Positions 1-8,100 of a stretch of DNA of 64,000 nt are shown one piece after another. The notes below the pieces were generated by a model. The model was not told the origin of the DNA. It did no database searches and saw only the letters and a program-made list of their open reading frames with translations. A program made the translations under genes and the position numbers. Every line of letters begins with the position of its first letter. The stretch's first letter is position 1. Origin of the DNA: DASPLX01 sp035627375 (GTDB lineage Bacteria; Pseudomonadota; Gammaproteobacteria; Burkholderiales; Burkholderiaceae_D); the NCBI GenBank assembly GCA_035627375.1, contig DASPLX010000037.1, positions 124,001 to 188,000 on the forward strand, read 5' to 3'.

Positions 1-417
1 AGAGAGAAACATGCGCATGCCTATCTCGGCATGTGCATTTCCGGTTTTCCCAATTTCTTCATGCTGTACGGTCCGAACACCAACCTGGGCGCCGGCTCGA
101 TCGTCTACATGCTGGAGCGACAGAGCCGCTATGTGGCGCAATGCCTGGCGCGGCTGCGCGAACTTCCCGGCCGCTATATGACGGTGCGCCCGGAGGCCGA
201 GGCGGCGTTCGACGATTGGGTAACCATCCGCAATGCGCAACTTCCCTACGAATCCGGATGCCGCAACTGGTACCTGGACGCCGGCGGTCGCAATACCAGC
301 AATTGGGGCGGGTATATGAGCGAATACGGCCGGGTCACCCGCGTCTGGCGCGAGGAGCACTTCGAATTCGTTCGGCATGGGATAACCACAGGAAACGAAA
401 GCGTAGCCGATCCGTAA
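1..417 (+). CDS. Flavin-containing monooxygenase, C-terminal fragment (5' end outside window)
   Basis: The frame is open from base 1, so only the last 138 residues are visible. The segment FPNFFMLYGPNTNLG followed by a MLERQSRY-like helix is the conserved C-terminal signature of class B flavoprotein monooxygenases (cyclohexanone/Baeyer-Villiger type, FAD- and NADPH-dependent). The terminal stretch, with NWY and a tryptophan-rich NWGGYMSEY segment, also fits that family. The FAD- and NADPH-binding Rossmann motifs must lie upstream of the window. The substrate cannot be inferred. An internal ATG at 31 is not the real start because the family signature begins right at that point. TAA ends the gene at 417. 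Confidence 0.85.
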   Translation, partial: REKHAHAYLGMCISGFPNFFMLYGPNTNLGAGSIVYMLERQSRYVAQCLARLRELPGRYMTVRPEAEAAFDDWVTIRNAQLPYESGCRNWYLDAGGRNTSNWGGYMSEYGRVTRVWREEHFEFVRHGITTGNESVADP

Positions 418-493
418 GCGTTATGTAACTCCCGTTTGGATAGACTGAATTCCCTCGATGGCCAGGGGCCGGTCTTCATCAAGGGAACGACAC

Positions 494-1573
494 GTGAATG
501 CAAGGAACATTATTTTCGTAGGGCTGGTTTGCGCGCTAATCGCCGGCTGCGGCGGGCAGATCGAAGGAACGCCTCCTCCGATGAATCAGGCGCGCCAGGC
601 GGCCATCGTGCAAAGCGTTCCCGCGCCTGTCTCTTACCAAAGAGCCGTCCATCAGCTCTATATCGCCTACTTGGGGCGACCGGCGGAACCGGCCGGATTG
701 GCGAACTTCACGGCAGTGCTCGTTTCTGCCTCGGCACCCGCGGATATCCGGCAATTGGCCGCCGCGTATTACAGCAATCAAGCCGTCAGGAACGTGGTCG
801 ATGCCTTCGGCGACAGCGCCGAGTCCAATGCGCTGTATGCCGGCAATACCATCGAGTTCGTCGCCGCCATCTATCGCAATCTCTTGAATCGCGAACCGCA
901 ACTGGAAGGCCTTCGTTTCTGGAGCAATGCCATCGATAGTGGAGCATTGACGCGGGGGCATGCGGCGCTCTCCATTCTGGCCGGCGCCCTGGCCAGTACG
1001 ACTGCCCAGGGATTGAAAGATGCGAAGACGATCGATAACAAGGTCGCCGTCGCCGTGAAATTCACGTCGTCGCTCGAAGGTATTATCTATGTCGGAAACG
1101 ATGTGGCCACGGTGTCGCGCGCCATGTTGACGCAAGTCTCGGATGCGACGCCGCCATCGGCATTTCGTGCGATCGCGGATGCGGCGCTCGAGAGGCTGGG
1201 TGTCGTCGGTTTTGATTCGATCGATATCGGCGCCCGTTCGGGCATCCAGCAGGAGCGAACCGTCATCATCGAAGACCGGGCGGCATGGGCCGGCTTGTGG
1301 GCGGAGCACAAGCGGTTCGATGCTGCGTACGCCGAGGTGCCGAGCATCGATTTCGATGAACGTATCGTGCTCGGCGTGTTCATGGGTAGCCGTACGACGG
1401 CGTGCCATAGCATCCGGATCGTCGTCATTCATCGGAGCGGACAAAACAATGTCGTCGAGTACCGGGAGAACACTCCTTCGTCGGCCGAGCTGTGCGGAGA
1501 AGCGCTTGTTTCACCGGCGCATCTGGTCAGCGTCCCGCGTTCCCCTTATCCGTATGTGTTCGTGAAACAGTAA
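494..1573 (+). CDS. DUF4214 domain lipoprotein with PrcB-like C-terminal domain
   Basis: A 359-residue predicted lipoprotein. I chose the GTG at 494, preceded by AAGGGAA, because it gives a clean signal peptide ending in lipobox IAGC with Cys19 as the lipidated residue; the longer ATG frame at 458 adds an arginine-rich leader. Residues about 40-140 match the DUF4214 pattern (paired YxxYLGRPAEPAGL and YRNLLNREP motifs), a domain common in secreted and S-layer or RTX-type proteins. The last ~105 residues (from ERTVIIEDRAAWAGLW) resemble the PrcB-like protease-complex subunit fold, with FDERIVLGVFMG as its core strand. It is followed 4 bases later by the SRPBCC gene, so the two are probably co-transcribed. 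The function is unknown; an outer-membrane or periplasmic accessory role is inferred. Confidence 0.7.
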   Translation: MNARNIIFVGLVCALIAGCGGQIEGTPPPMNQARQAAIVQSVPAPVSYQRAVHQLYIAYLGRPAEPAGLANFTAVLVSASAPADIRQLAAAYYSNQAVRNVVDAFGDSAESNALYAGNTIEFVAAIYRNLLNREPQLEGLRFWSNAIDSGALTRGHAALSILAGALASTTAQGLKDAKTIDNKVAVAVKFTSSLEGIIYVGNDVATVSRAMLTQVSDATPPSAFRAIADAALERLGVVGFDSIDIGARSGIQQERTVIIEDRAAWAGLWAEHKRFDAAYAEVPSIDFDERIVLGVFMGSRTTACHSIRIVVIHRSGQNNVVEYRENTPSSAELCGEALVSPAHLVSVPRSPYPYVFVKQ

Positions 1574-1577
1574 AGAA

Positions 1578-2069
1578 ATGAAAATCATATTGATACTGAC
1601 CGGCGTCGCCGTCGCCGTCGTTCTCGCCATCGTAGCGCTCGGCATGGCAGCGCCGAAAGATCACGAGGTTTCACTGGAGCGCGACTACGCGGTTCCGGCG
1701 GAGAAGATATACAAGCTCGTGCGCGCCTATGAGGATTATCCCTCGTGGCGCAGCGGCGTGACGGCCGTGACGCGCGACGGCGACGACCGCTATATCGAGG
1801 AATCCGGGCATGGCAGGATTCCCTACAAGATCGTCGAGCAGCGCCCGCATGCGCGGCTGGTATCGCAGATCGACGATCCCGGCCTGCCTTTCTCGGGCAC
1901 CTGGACCTTCGAGATCATCGATCGCGGAGATGCCTGCCGCTTACGGATCACCGAAACCGGTAGCGTTCCGAATCCCGTCTTCCGCTTTTTCTCGACCTAT
2001 ATGTTTTCCCACGAGGAAACCATTCGCGTCTACTTGGCCGACCTGGCGCGCAAGTTGGGCGAGAAATGA
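1578..2069 (+). CDS. Membrane-anchored SRPBCC (polyketide cyclase/START-like) protein
   Basis: A 163-residue protein with one N-terminal membrane segment (about residues 3-24, rich in Val, Ala and Ile) followed by a SRPBCC helix-grip domain. Recognisable family features are the opening strand with SLERDYAVPAEKIYKLV, the YEDYPSWRSGV segment, and the late strand GTWTFEIIDRGDACRLRITE. SRPBCC domains bind hydrophobic ligands. With the N-terminal anchor the pocket would face the periplasm. It starts 4 bases after the DUF4214 lipoprotein gene and is probably translated from the same mRNA. The ligand is not predictable from sequence. Confidence 0.75.
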   Translation: MKIILILTGVAVAVVLAIVALGMAAPKDHEVSLERDYAVPAEKIYKLVRAYEDYPSWRSGVTAVTRDGDDRYIEESGHGRIPYKIVEQRPHARLVSQIDDPGLPFSGTWTFEIIDRGDACRLRITETGSVPNPVFRFFSTYMFSHEETIRVYLADLARKLGEK

Positions 2070-2230
2070 GTCCGCAGGCCGGAGATCGTGTGATTAAGCC
2101 GATCTGTAAGTGAAACGTAAATGCTTCCACGCTACGATGCGCGGGACTTCGGATTCTTTCATGTCGTCCGAGAAGGCAGGGTGGAATCGGAGTTTGTGTT
2201 CCTTATGTCTCTTCCTTCAGTCGAAGGTTT

Positions 2231-2265
2231 GCTCCGCAGAATTCTCCCCTCCGCGGAGCTTTTTT
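2231..2265 (+). terminator. Rho-independent terminator
   Basis: A perfect 7-bp stem GCTCCGC / GCGGAGC (2231-2237 with 2253-2259) is followed directly by six T residues. It probably ends the transcript of the lipoprotein-SRPBCC pair. It also argues that the downstream lipoprotein gene starts at 2289 and not at the upstream in-frame ATG at 2121, which would put the hairpin inside the coding sequence. Confidence 0.8.
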
Positions 2266-2288
2266 CCCACTCTATCGAGGACTCGAAC

Positions 2289-3704
2289 ATGCAGAATTTT
2301 CGAATCGTCGCGCGAATCGTCAAGCATTGCAGGTCGTTCGCGCTGTTTAGCTGTTGCGCGATGTTCGTGGCCGCGTGCGGCGGCGGGGGGGGCGCGACCG
2401 GCGGCGGACAAGCGGACGCCGCGCCGATCGATCTGGCGATGCCGGGTGTCGCCATCGTGAAACTGCGTGCGGCGCAGGACGGCTGGATCGCCCTTTCCGA
2501 GAAGTTGAGGCCGGTGGAGCCGGTAGCGACCCCGGAACGGCGGCTGCTGTTCGCCGACGACGGCAAATCGGTCTCGGCGAGTTTCGAGGCGCCGGCTGGC
2601 TGGTCGCTGATCGACTTCGCTCTCCATCCATCGCGCGAGGCGAGCGCGGTGCTGGCGACCAACAAGGCCTTGCGCCTGGTGCGGCTCGATCGCGCGGGGC
2701 GCGTGCTGAGCCAGACCGATTTCGCGGATCCGGGCGCGCCGACCGATCCGTTCGTCGGCGACAGCGTTGTCATCCGCGACTCGCATTCCATGCTGCCGTT
2801 CGCTACCCGCGACGCCGTACGGCTTGCTCCGATCGGCGAAGATCTCGCGCTGGCCGTCCGTACCGGCCGCAACGCGGTCGTCGCCTATCGGCTTTCCCAT
2901 GCCGCCGGCGGATTTTCCCGGGTATGGCGCACGCTCGTGGAACCCGGAGTCTTCATCGGCATCCTCGGCATTACCTCGGGCAGCTTCGACCCGTTCGGCG
3001 GGCTGGACAATCAATTCCGCGTGCTGCTCGACGCCGACGCGGCGGGGCGGATCGCCGTCGCGATCAGCATTGCCTATACCGAACATCTGGCGGGGCACGC
3101 CGCGCACTTCGGCGAACCTTTGCCGTCTGACTTGGCTGGCGGCGTACTGGTGACCGCGCTGGCGCCTGACGGCCACCGCCTGGGAACCGCCCTGATCGAC
3201 ACCGTGCAACGTTCGGAAGCGCACGCCTTACGGTGGATCGGCGACGACGTCGCCGTCGCCGGCAGGGTGTTATCCGAGCGGCTCCCGGACGGCAGCGGTT
3301 GGAACGCCTATCTGGGCATCGTGCGTCCGGCCAGCGGGCAGGTTCTGTCTTACCGGCCGGTTGACGTGGAGCGCGGCGACGTGATCTTCGATATGGCGCG
3401 CTTGCCCGACGGCCGGCTGCTTGCCGCTGGCAGCAGCGGCTACACGCAGAACCCGTTCGGGGGCAGCATCTCGGAGGAATCGACGCCGCTGCTGGCCGTC
3501 CTGGAGGCCGACGGCCGCGTCGTCCGCCGCCTTTCCGTGGCCGCCGGGCCGCGCCAGAACCAACTGCGCTCGCTGGCGCCGCGCAAGGACGGCTGGCTCT
3601 TCGCCGGCTTACGCAACGGTCCGGGTACGCATTCCGCCGACGGCAATCCGGCGCTATTGACGGCCGACGGCCTGGTGCGCGGAACCAGGTTGTCCGCTCC
3701 CTGA
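2289..3704 (+). CDS. Putative large lipoprotein, beta-propeller-like, unknown function
   Basis: The frame is open from 2121, but the ATG at 2289 is preferred: it lies after the terminator at 2231-2265 and gives a signal peptide with lipobox VAAC, Cys30 followed by a glycine run, so the 471-residue product should be lipidated. After a spacer, the protein shows repeated blocks of the form strand-turn with D/G-rich loops (for example LPDGRLLAAGSSG and APDGHRLGTALID). Such blocks are typical of Delta-60 or WD-like propeller repeats, but I see no diagnostic family signature. Cell-envelope location is the only safe inference. Confidence 0.65.
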   Translation: MQNFRIVARIVKHCRSFALFSCCAMFVAACGGGGGATGGGQADAAPIDLAMPGVAIVKLRAAQDGWIALSEKLRPVEPVATPERRLLFADDGKSVSASFEAPAGWSLIDFALHPSREASAVLATNKALRLVRLDRAGRVLSQTDFADPGAPTDPFVGDSVVIRDSHSMLPFATRDAVRLAPIGEDLALAVRTGRNAVVAYRLSHAAGGFSRVWRTLVEPGVFIGILGITSGSFDPFGGLDNQFRVLLDADAAGRIAVAISIAYTEHLAGHAAHFGEPLPSDLAGGVLVTALAPDGHRLGTALIDTVQRSEAHALRWIGDDVAVAGRVLSERLPDGSGWNAYLGIVRPASGQVLSYRPVDVERGDVIFDMARLPDGRLLAAGSSGYTQNPFGGSISEESTPLLAVLEADGRVVRRLSVAAGPRQNQLRSLAPRKDGWLFAGLRNGPGTHSADGNPALLTADGLVRGTRLSAP

Positions 3705-3744
3705 CTTTTTTCCTTCATCGACAATCCCATTACTTGGAATCGTT

Positions 3745-4221
3745 ATGGCTCTCGAAGGCAAGTTTCACGAAGGGTTCGCGACCACCACCGCGGACAAGCT
3801 GATCAACTGGGCCCACACGGGCTCGATGTGGCCGATGTCGTTTGGTCTCGCTTGCTGTGCCGTAGAAATGATGCATGCCGGTGCATCGCGTTACGATCTC
3901 GACCGCTTCGGCATGATGTTCCGGCCGTCGCCGCGCCAGTCGGACGTGATGATCGTCGCTGGCACGCTGTGCAACAAGATGGCGCCCGCGCTGCGCAAGG
4001 TCTACGACCAGATGGCCGAGCCGCGCTGGGTCATCTCGATGGGCTCCTGCGCCAACGGCGGCGGCTACTATCACTACTCGTATTCCGTCGTGCGCGGCTG
4101 CGACCGCATCGTGCCGGTGGATGTCTATGTGCCGGGTTGTCCGCCGACCGCCGAGGCGCTGCTGTACGGAATCATGCAACTGCACAACAAGATCAAGCGC
4201 ACCAACACCATCGCGCGCTGA
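3745..4221 (+). CDS. nuoB: NADH-quinone oxidoreductase subunit B, orphan copy
   Basis: A complete 158-residue NuoB, the complex I subunit that carries terminal Fe-S cluster N2 and passes electrons to ubiquinone. All four cluster ligands are present: adjacent Cys37-Cys38 in FGLACCAVEMMHAG, Cys102 in SMGSCANGGG and Cys132 in VPGCPPTAEAL. The quinone-site region RYDLDRFG is intact. Length is normal for betaproteobacteria. What is odd is the location: no nuoA, nuoC or nuoD flanks it, so it is a stand-alone copy, presumably in addition to one in a nuo operon elsewhere. Some Burkholderiales are known to carry two NuoB proteins. The start has only a weak purine tract (TTGGAA) upstream. Confidence 0.92.
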   Translation: MALEGKFHEGFATTTADKLINWAHTGSMWPMSFGLACCAVEMMHAGASRYDLDRFGMMFRPSPRQSDVMIVAGTLCNKMAPALRKVYDQMAEPRWVISMGSCANGGGYYHYSYSVVRGCDRIVPVDVYVPGCPPTAEALLYGIMQLHNKIKRTNTIAR

Positions 4222-4317
4222 AAATCACTGTCGCGAAAGGGGACTCCCCATGCAATCACGCACTTTCCGCCTTTCCGACTTTCCGCTCTGACGCCGGCGC
4301 TGCCCGCGCCGAACTAC

Positions 4318-4539
4318 TTGCTGCCCGCACCGATCTATTTCAACTCGCAAGTACTGCCCGACTCCAGTCTTCGCGCGACCTCGATCGACGGCGGCGTGGT
4401 CTGGGCCAACGTCCCGGACGGCGTGTACACGATCCCCGCCTCGCATCCGACCCGCAGGTTCGCCTCCTTCGTCGCGACCTGCAAGGAAGGGCGCCTCATC
4501 AACGCCGATCCGCCGCACGGGCTGAAGGAGATAACGTGA
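4318..4539 (+). CDS. Small hypothetical protein, probably 5'-frameshifted
   Basis: In this frame the coding part reads ...ATSIDGGVVWANVPDGVYTIP... and ends at 4539. No family is recognised. The annotated TTG start lacks a ribosome site. A strong one (AAGGGGA) instead precedes an ATG at 4250, whose frame stops after 13 codons at 4289-4291. A -1 shift near 4288 would join MQSRTFRLSDFPL to LTPALPAPNYLLPAP and give a 96-residue product. Either the gene is frameshifted, or it uses a shift, or it contains a base error. The TGA at 4537 overlaps the GTG of the next gene, which suggests translational coupling and so a formerly real gene. Confidence 0.5.
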   Translation: MLPAPIYFNSQVLPDSSLRATSIDGGVVWANVPDGVYTIPASHPTRRFASFVATCKEGRLINADPPHGLKEIT

Positions 4540-5051
4540 CCGACCTGGCGACGCTCGACGAGCATCTGCGGGCGGAGAACGAGAACGATCTCGCCTCCAT
4601 CATGGCGACTCATTTCGCGGATCCGGCGGTACGGATCAACCGCCGCCTCTTTGCGGGCGCCGTCGCGGTCGGGCGCTTCCGTGCCAAGTTTGGTTTCGGC
4701 GGCGACGGTGCCTTTTCCGAGGTGTATGTCCGGGAATTGCGGCGTCGTGCCGCCGGTCGCGTCGTCGTCATCGAACAGAGGCTGTCCGGCCGCCATACCG
4801 GCACCTGGCGCGACATGGCGCCGACGCACAGGGCGTTCTCTGTGCCGGTATGCACGGTGTATTCGCTCGACGAGCAGGGAGCGCTGATCGCCGAAGAGGT
4901 CTATTTCGACAGCGTCCAGATTCTTGCCCAACTGCGCGGCGACCTTGGGGGGCTGAGCCGGCCTCTTTCCTCTTACTTCCTTTTTTATTCATTCCATCCC
5001 TCCGCCTCGCGGAAGGATGGCCTTTGCACGGCCCTAAACAACTTCGCTTAA
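4536..5051 (+). CDS. NTF2-like / SnoaL-type small protein
   Basis: 171 residues from a GTG at 4536 that overlaps the preceding stop codon (GTGA), with GAAGGAG just upstream as ribosome site. The beginning TDLATLDEHLRAENENDLASIM, the central hydrophobic strands and the late strands AEEVYFDSVQILAQL are those of the NTF2-like alpha+beta barrel (SnoaL-like / ester-cyclase-like) family, in which a short helix pair is followed by a curved sheet lining a pocket. The catalytic aspartate of true polyketide cyclases cannot be assigned with confidence. The final ~35 residues (serine- and phenylalanine-rich) extend beyond the usual domain. The role is unknown. Confidence 0.65.
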   Translation: MTDLATLDEHLRAENENDLASIMATHFADPAVRINRRLFAGAVAVGRFRAKFGFGGDGAFSEVYVRELRRRAAGRVVVIEQRLSGRHTGTWRDMAPTHRAFSVPVCTVYSLDEQGALIAEEVYFDSVQILAQLRGDLGGLSRPLSSYFLFYSFHPSASRKDGLCTALNNFA

Positions 5052-5071
5052 CCGGGGATCACTTATTTTGA

Positions 5072-5096
5072 GGACGGTGTTTCAACCGCACCGTCC
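5072..5096 (+). terminator. Hairpin between NTF2-like gene and giant RHS gene
   Basis: An 8-bp perfect stem GGACGGTG / CACCGTCC (5072-5079 with 5089-5096) with a 9-base loop lies 20 bases after the stop of the NTF2-like gene. It has no T-run on the plus strand, so it could be a weak terminator or a structural element in the leader of the giant gene. Confidence 0.4.
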
Positions 5097-5130
5097 CCGA
5101 TGCTCGGTTTGTCGGAAGTATGTATTTCAT

Positions 5131-5158
5131 CCATCCGTTCGAATATTCGAACGGATGG
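5131..5158. promoter_or_regulatory. Perfect 28-nt palindrome upstream of the giant RHS gene
   Basis: The half-site CCATCCGTTCGAAT is followed immediately by its exact inverse complement, giving a 28-base gapless palindrome that ends 39 bases before the ATG of the 21-kb gene. Its size and position fit a binding site for a dimeric regulator or a hairpin in the mRNA leader. No matching copy was noticed elsewhere in the window. Confidence 0.6.
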
Positions 5159-5197
5159 CAGAAGGACACCACTCGAATAGGCAGGGGAGAAGCAGCG

Positions 5198-8100
5198 ATG
5201 GTCGGGATTTTCAGCGCCGGTGGACAAGGTCTGGGCGGTTCCATCGATCAGTTGGGCGGCAAGGGGTTGTTGGGGACGGCGGCGAGCGGCCGCAGCCGGG
5301 AAAATCTTTATCTGAACGCCGCCAACGGCAACCTGGTGATCCAGCGGCGCGACGAATACCTGGCAGGACTGGGCGAGGATCTCGGGCTGGTCCGCACCTA
5401 CAACAGCCGTGGCGGCTACGACGACGGCGACAACCGCGACGGCTGGCGCATGAGTACCTACCGCGGCGTGCGAGGGCTGACCGGCACCGTCAACACGGCG
5501 GACAGCGCCATCTGGCGCATGGACGGCGACGGCCGCCAGGCCCGCTATGTCTACGACGCCGCGCGGGGCGTGTATCGCGGCGCCGACGGCGAGGGGGCCG
5601 ACGACACGCTGGCTTACGACGCCTCGCGCAATACCTGGACCTGGAACGACGGCGCCGGCGACAGGAGCGAAACCTATCTCTGGAACGGAGCCGAGGACTA
5701 CGGCCGCTTGACCGCGCTGTCGGATGCCGACGGCAATACCCAAACCTACGTGTACGACGGCGCCGGCCTGCTCAGCCGCGTGGAGCTGGCGAGCGGCGAG
5801 TCGGTCGTGTTCCGCTATGCCGGATCCAATCTCTCCGCCGTGGAGACGGTCGGCCGCGATGGCGCCGTCGCGGCGCGCACCAGCTATGCTTACGACCGCT
5901 TGAACCGCCTCGTGCAGGTCAGGATCACGCTCGGCGTAGCCGCCGGCGATCCGGTCGGCGGCGATCTGCCGAGCGGCGCTTTCGCCATTGACGGCGGCGA
6001 GCCGGTAGACACCGACGGCGGCGAGGGCGGCGAGGGCGGCGTTTATGTCCGCTACACCATCGACTACTCTTATGACGGCGACAGCAAGCGCCTGCGAAGC
6101 CTGCGGGAGAAAGACGGGACCTACCTGATGTTCGGCTATGCGGAAGTGGATGGCGAATACCGGTTGTCCACGGTCACCGATCTGGCGCTGAATCGCGTCA
6201 CGAGCTACGACTACGATACCGCCAACGGCCGGACGACGGTGATCGATCCGCTCGGCGCACGGACCGTCTTGCACCACGACGCGCAAGGCCGGCTGACGAA
6301 GGTGGAAATGCCCGCCGTCGGCGAGGTCAAGAATATCGTGCGCTACGAGTACGATGCCGCCGGCCGCGTGACTCGCATGACCGACGCCGCCGGGCGTGCC
6401 GTCGAGTACGGCTACGATGCCGCCGGGAATCGCACATGGCAGCAGGATGCGTTCGGCACCCGGATCGAGCGTACTTATGGCGCCGACAACAAGCTGTTGA
6501 GCGAGACGGTGTTCGCACCGGACGACCCGCACAGCGGCCGCACGACGCGCCATGCGTACGACGCCGAAGGTCACCTCCGCTTTACGGTCAGCGCCGCCGG
6601 ACGGGTGGTCGAATACCGTTACACCGCCGCCGGCCTGCTCGAGAAGGAATTCCATTATGCCGATGCGATCTACGTCGGCGATGCCGGCCTGGGCGAACTG
6701 GAGAGCTGGGCCGCGGCGCGCGACAAGACGCGCGCCGAACTGACGCAGTACAGCTACGATTTCCGGGGCCAATTGAGCGCGGTCAAGCGCTTCGCCGCGA
6801 CACTGGTCGACGGCAGCGGCGACGCGTACGGCGGCGTCACCACCGTGAACTATCTCTACGACCAGCACGGCCGCCTGCTGAGCAAGGTCGACGACAAGAA
6901 CCAGGGCACGGTGTTCGTCCATGACGGCCTGGATCGGATACTGAGCAGCAGCACGGCCGGTTTCGTCACCGTCTACGATTACGCCGACGAATTCAAACGC
7001 ACCACCATCACGACCGCCGAGGGTGTGCAGACCGTACAGCAATACGATGCGGCCGGCGAGTTGATCAGTGTGGCGCGCGGCGATGCACCGGCCACCACCT
7101 ACGAATACGACGCCAACGGCCGCCTGCGCAGGGAAATCGACCCGACAGGGATCAGGAAGTTCTACTTGTACAACGCCGAAGGCCGGATGATCGCCGCGAT
7201 CAACGGCAGCGACGGCAAGATGACCGAGTACGCGTACAACAGCGCCGGCCTGCTGACGAGGACGATCGACTATGCGGGCGTCCTGACTTCCTGGCATCTG
7301 GCGCAGTTGCAATCGACGGGCGTAGGCGGCACGGAAGTGCCGCCGCTGTTCAGTAACATCAACAACCTCGGAACCTACCGCCCGGCGCCGCATCCCGACG
7401 ACCGCGTGCAGTGGAGCCTGTACGACAACCAGGGCCGGCTGGCCAAGCGCATCGATGCGCTGGGCGGCTTGACCGAATTCCAGTACGGCGGCGCCGGCGA
7501 ATTGCTGGCGACCATCCGCTACGACGAGAAGGTGGAACAGCGCGTGCTGGACGGCCTGACGGTGGAGTCGTCGCCCGAGGCGGTGACGGCGGATCGCGAC
7601 AGCGGTTGCCCGGTGGAGCTGCGCGTCTACGATGCGGACGGCAAGCTGCTCGGCGTGATCGACGCGGAAAACCGCTTGGTCGAATACCGTTACGACGCGG
7701 CGGGCCGCATGACGCGCATGATCGCCTATGCGAACCCGATCCGCTCCGACGACGGCCATCCCTACTTGCGTCCCGACCTGGAGACCATCCGCCCGCTGCC
7801 GGATGACGGCAAGGATCAGCATACCTGGTATTGGCACGACGATCGGGGCCAGGTGACCGCCATGGTGGATCCGGAATTCTATTTGTCGACCTACGTCTAC
7901 GACCAGGCCGGAAGGCAGACGGAGGTCCTGCGCTACGCGGGCAGGCTGACGGTGGCGGTGCCCGACAGCACGATCGAGCAGATGCGCGCCAACGCCGACG
8001 TGCCCGGCAAGAACCAGCTCACGCGATACGAGTACAACGCGCAAGGTCTGCTGCAATCGGAGACGGCGCCGAACGGTCTGGTCACCTACCACACCTACGA

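Noticed and set aside
2121..2288. Longer start for the second lipoprotein at 2121
   Set aside because: It would place a good rho-independent terminator inside the gene and bury the signal peptide and lipobox in the protein interior.
5120..5197. Longer start for the giant gene at 5120
   Set aside because: The extra residues translate the palindrome and leader; the ATG at 5198 has a proper ribosome site and starts the conserved glycine-rich lead.
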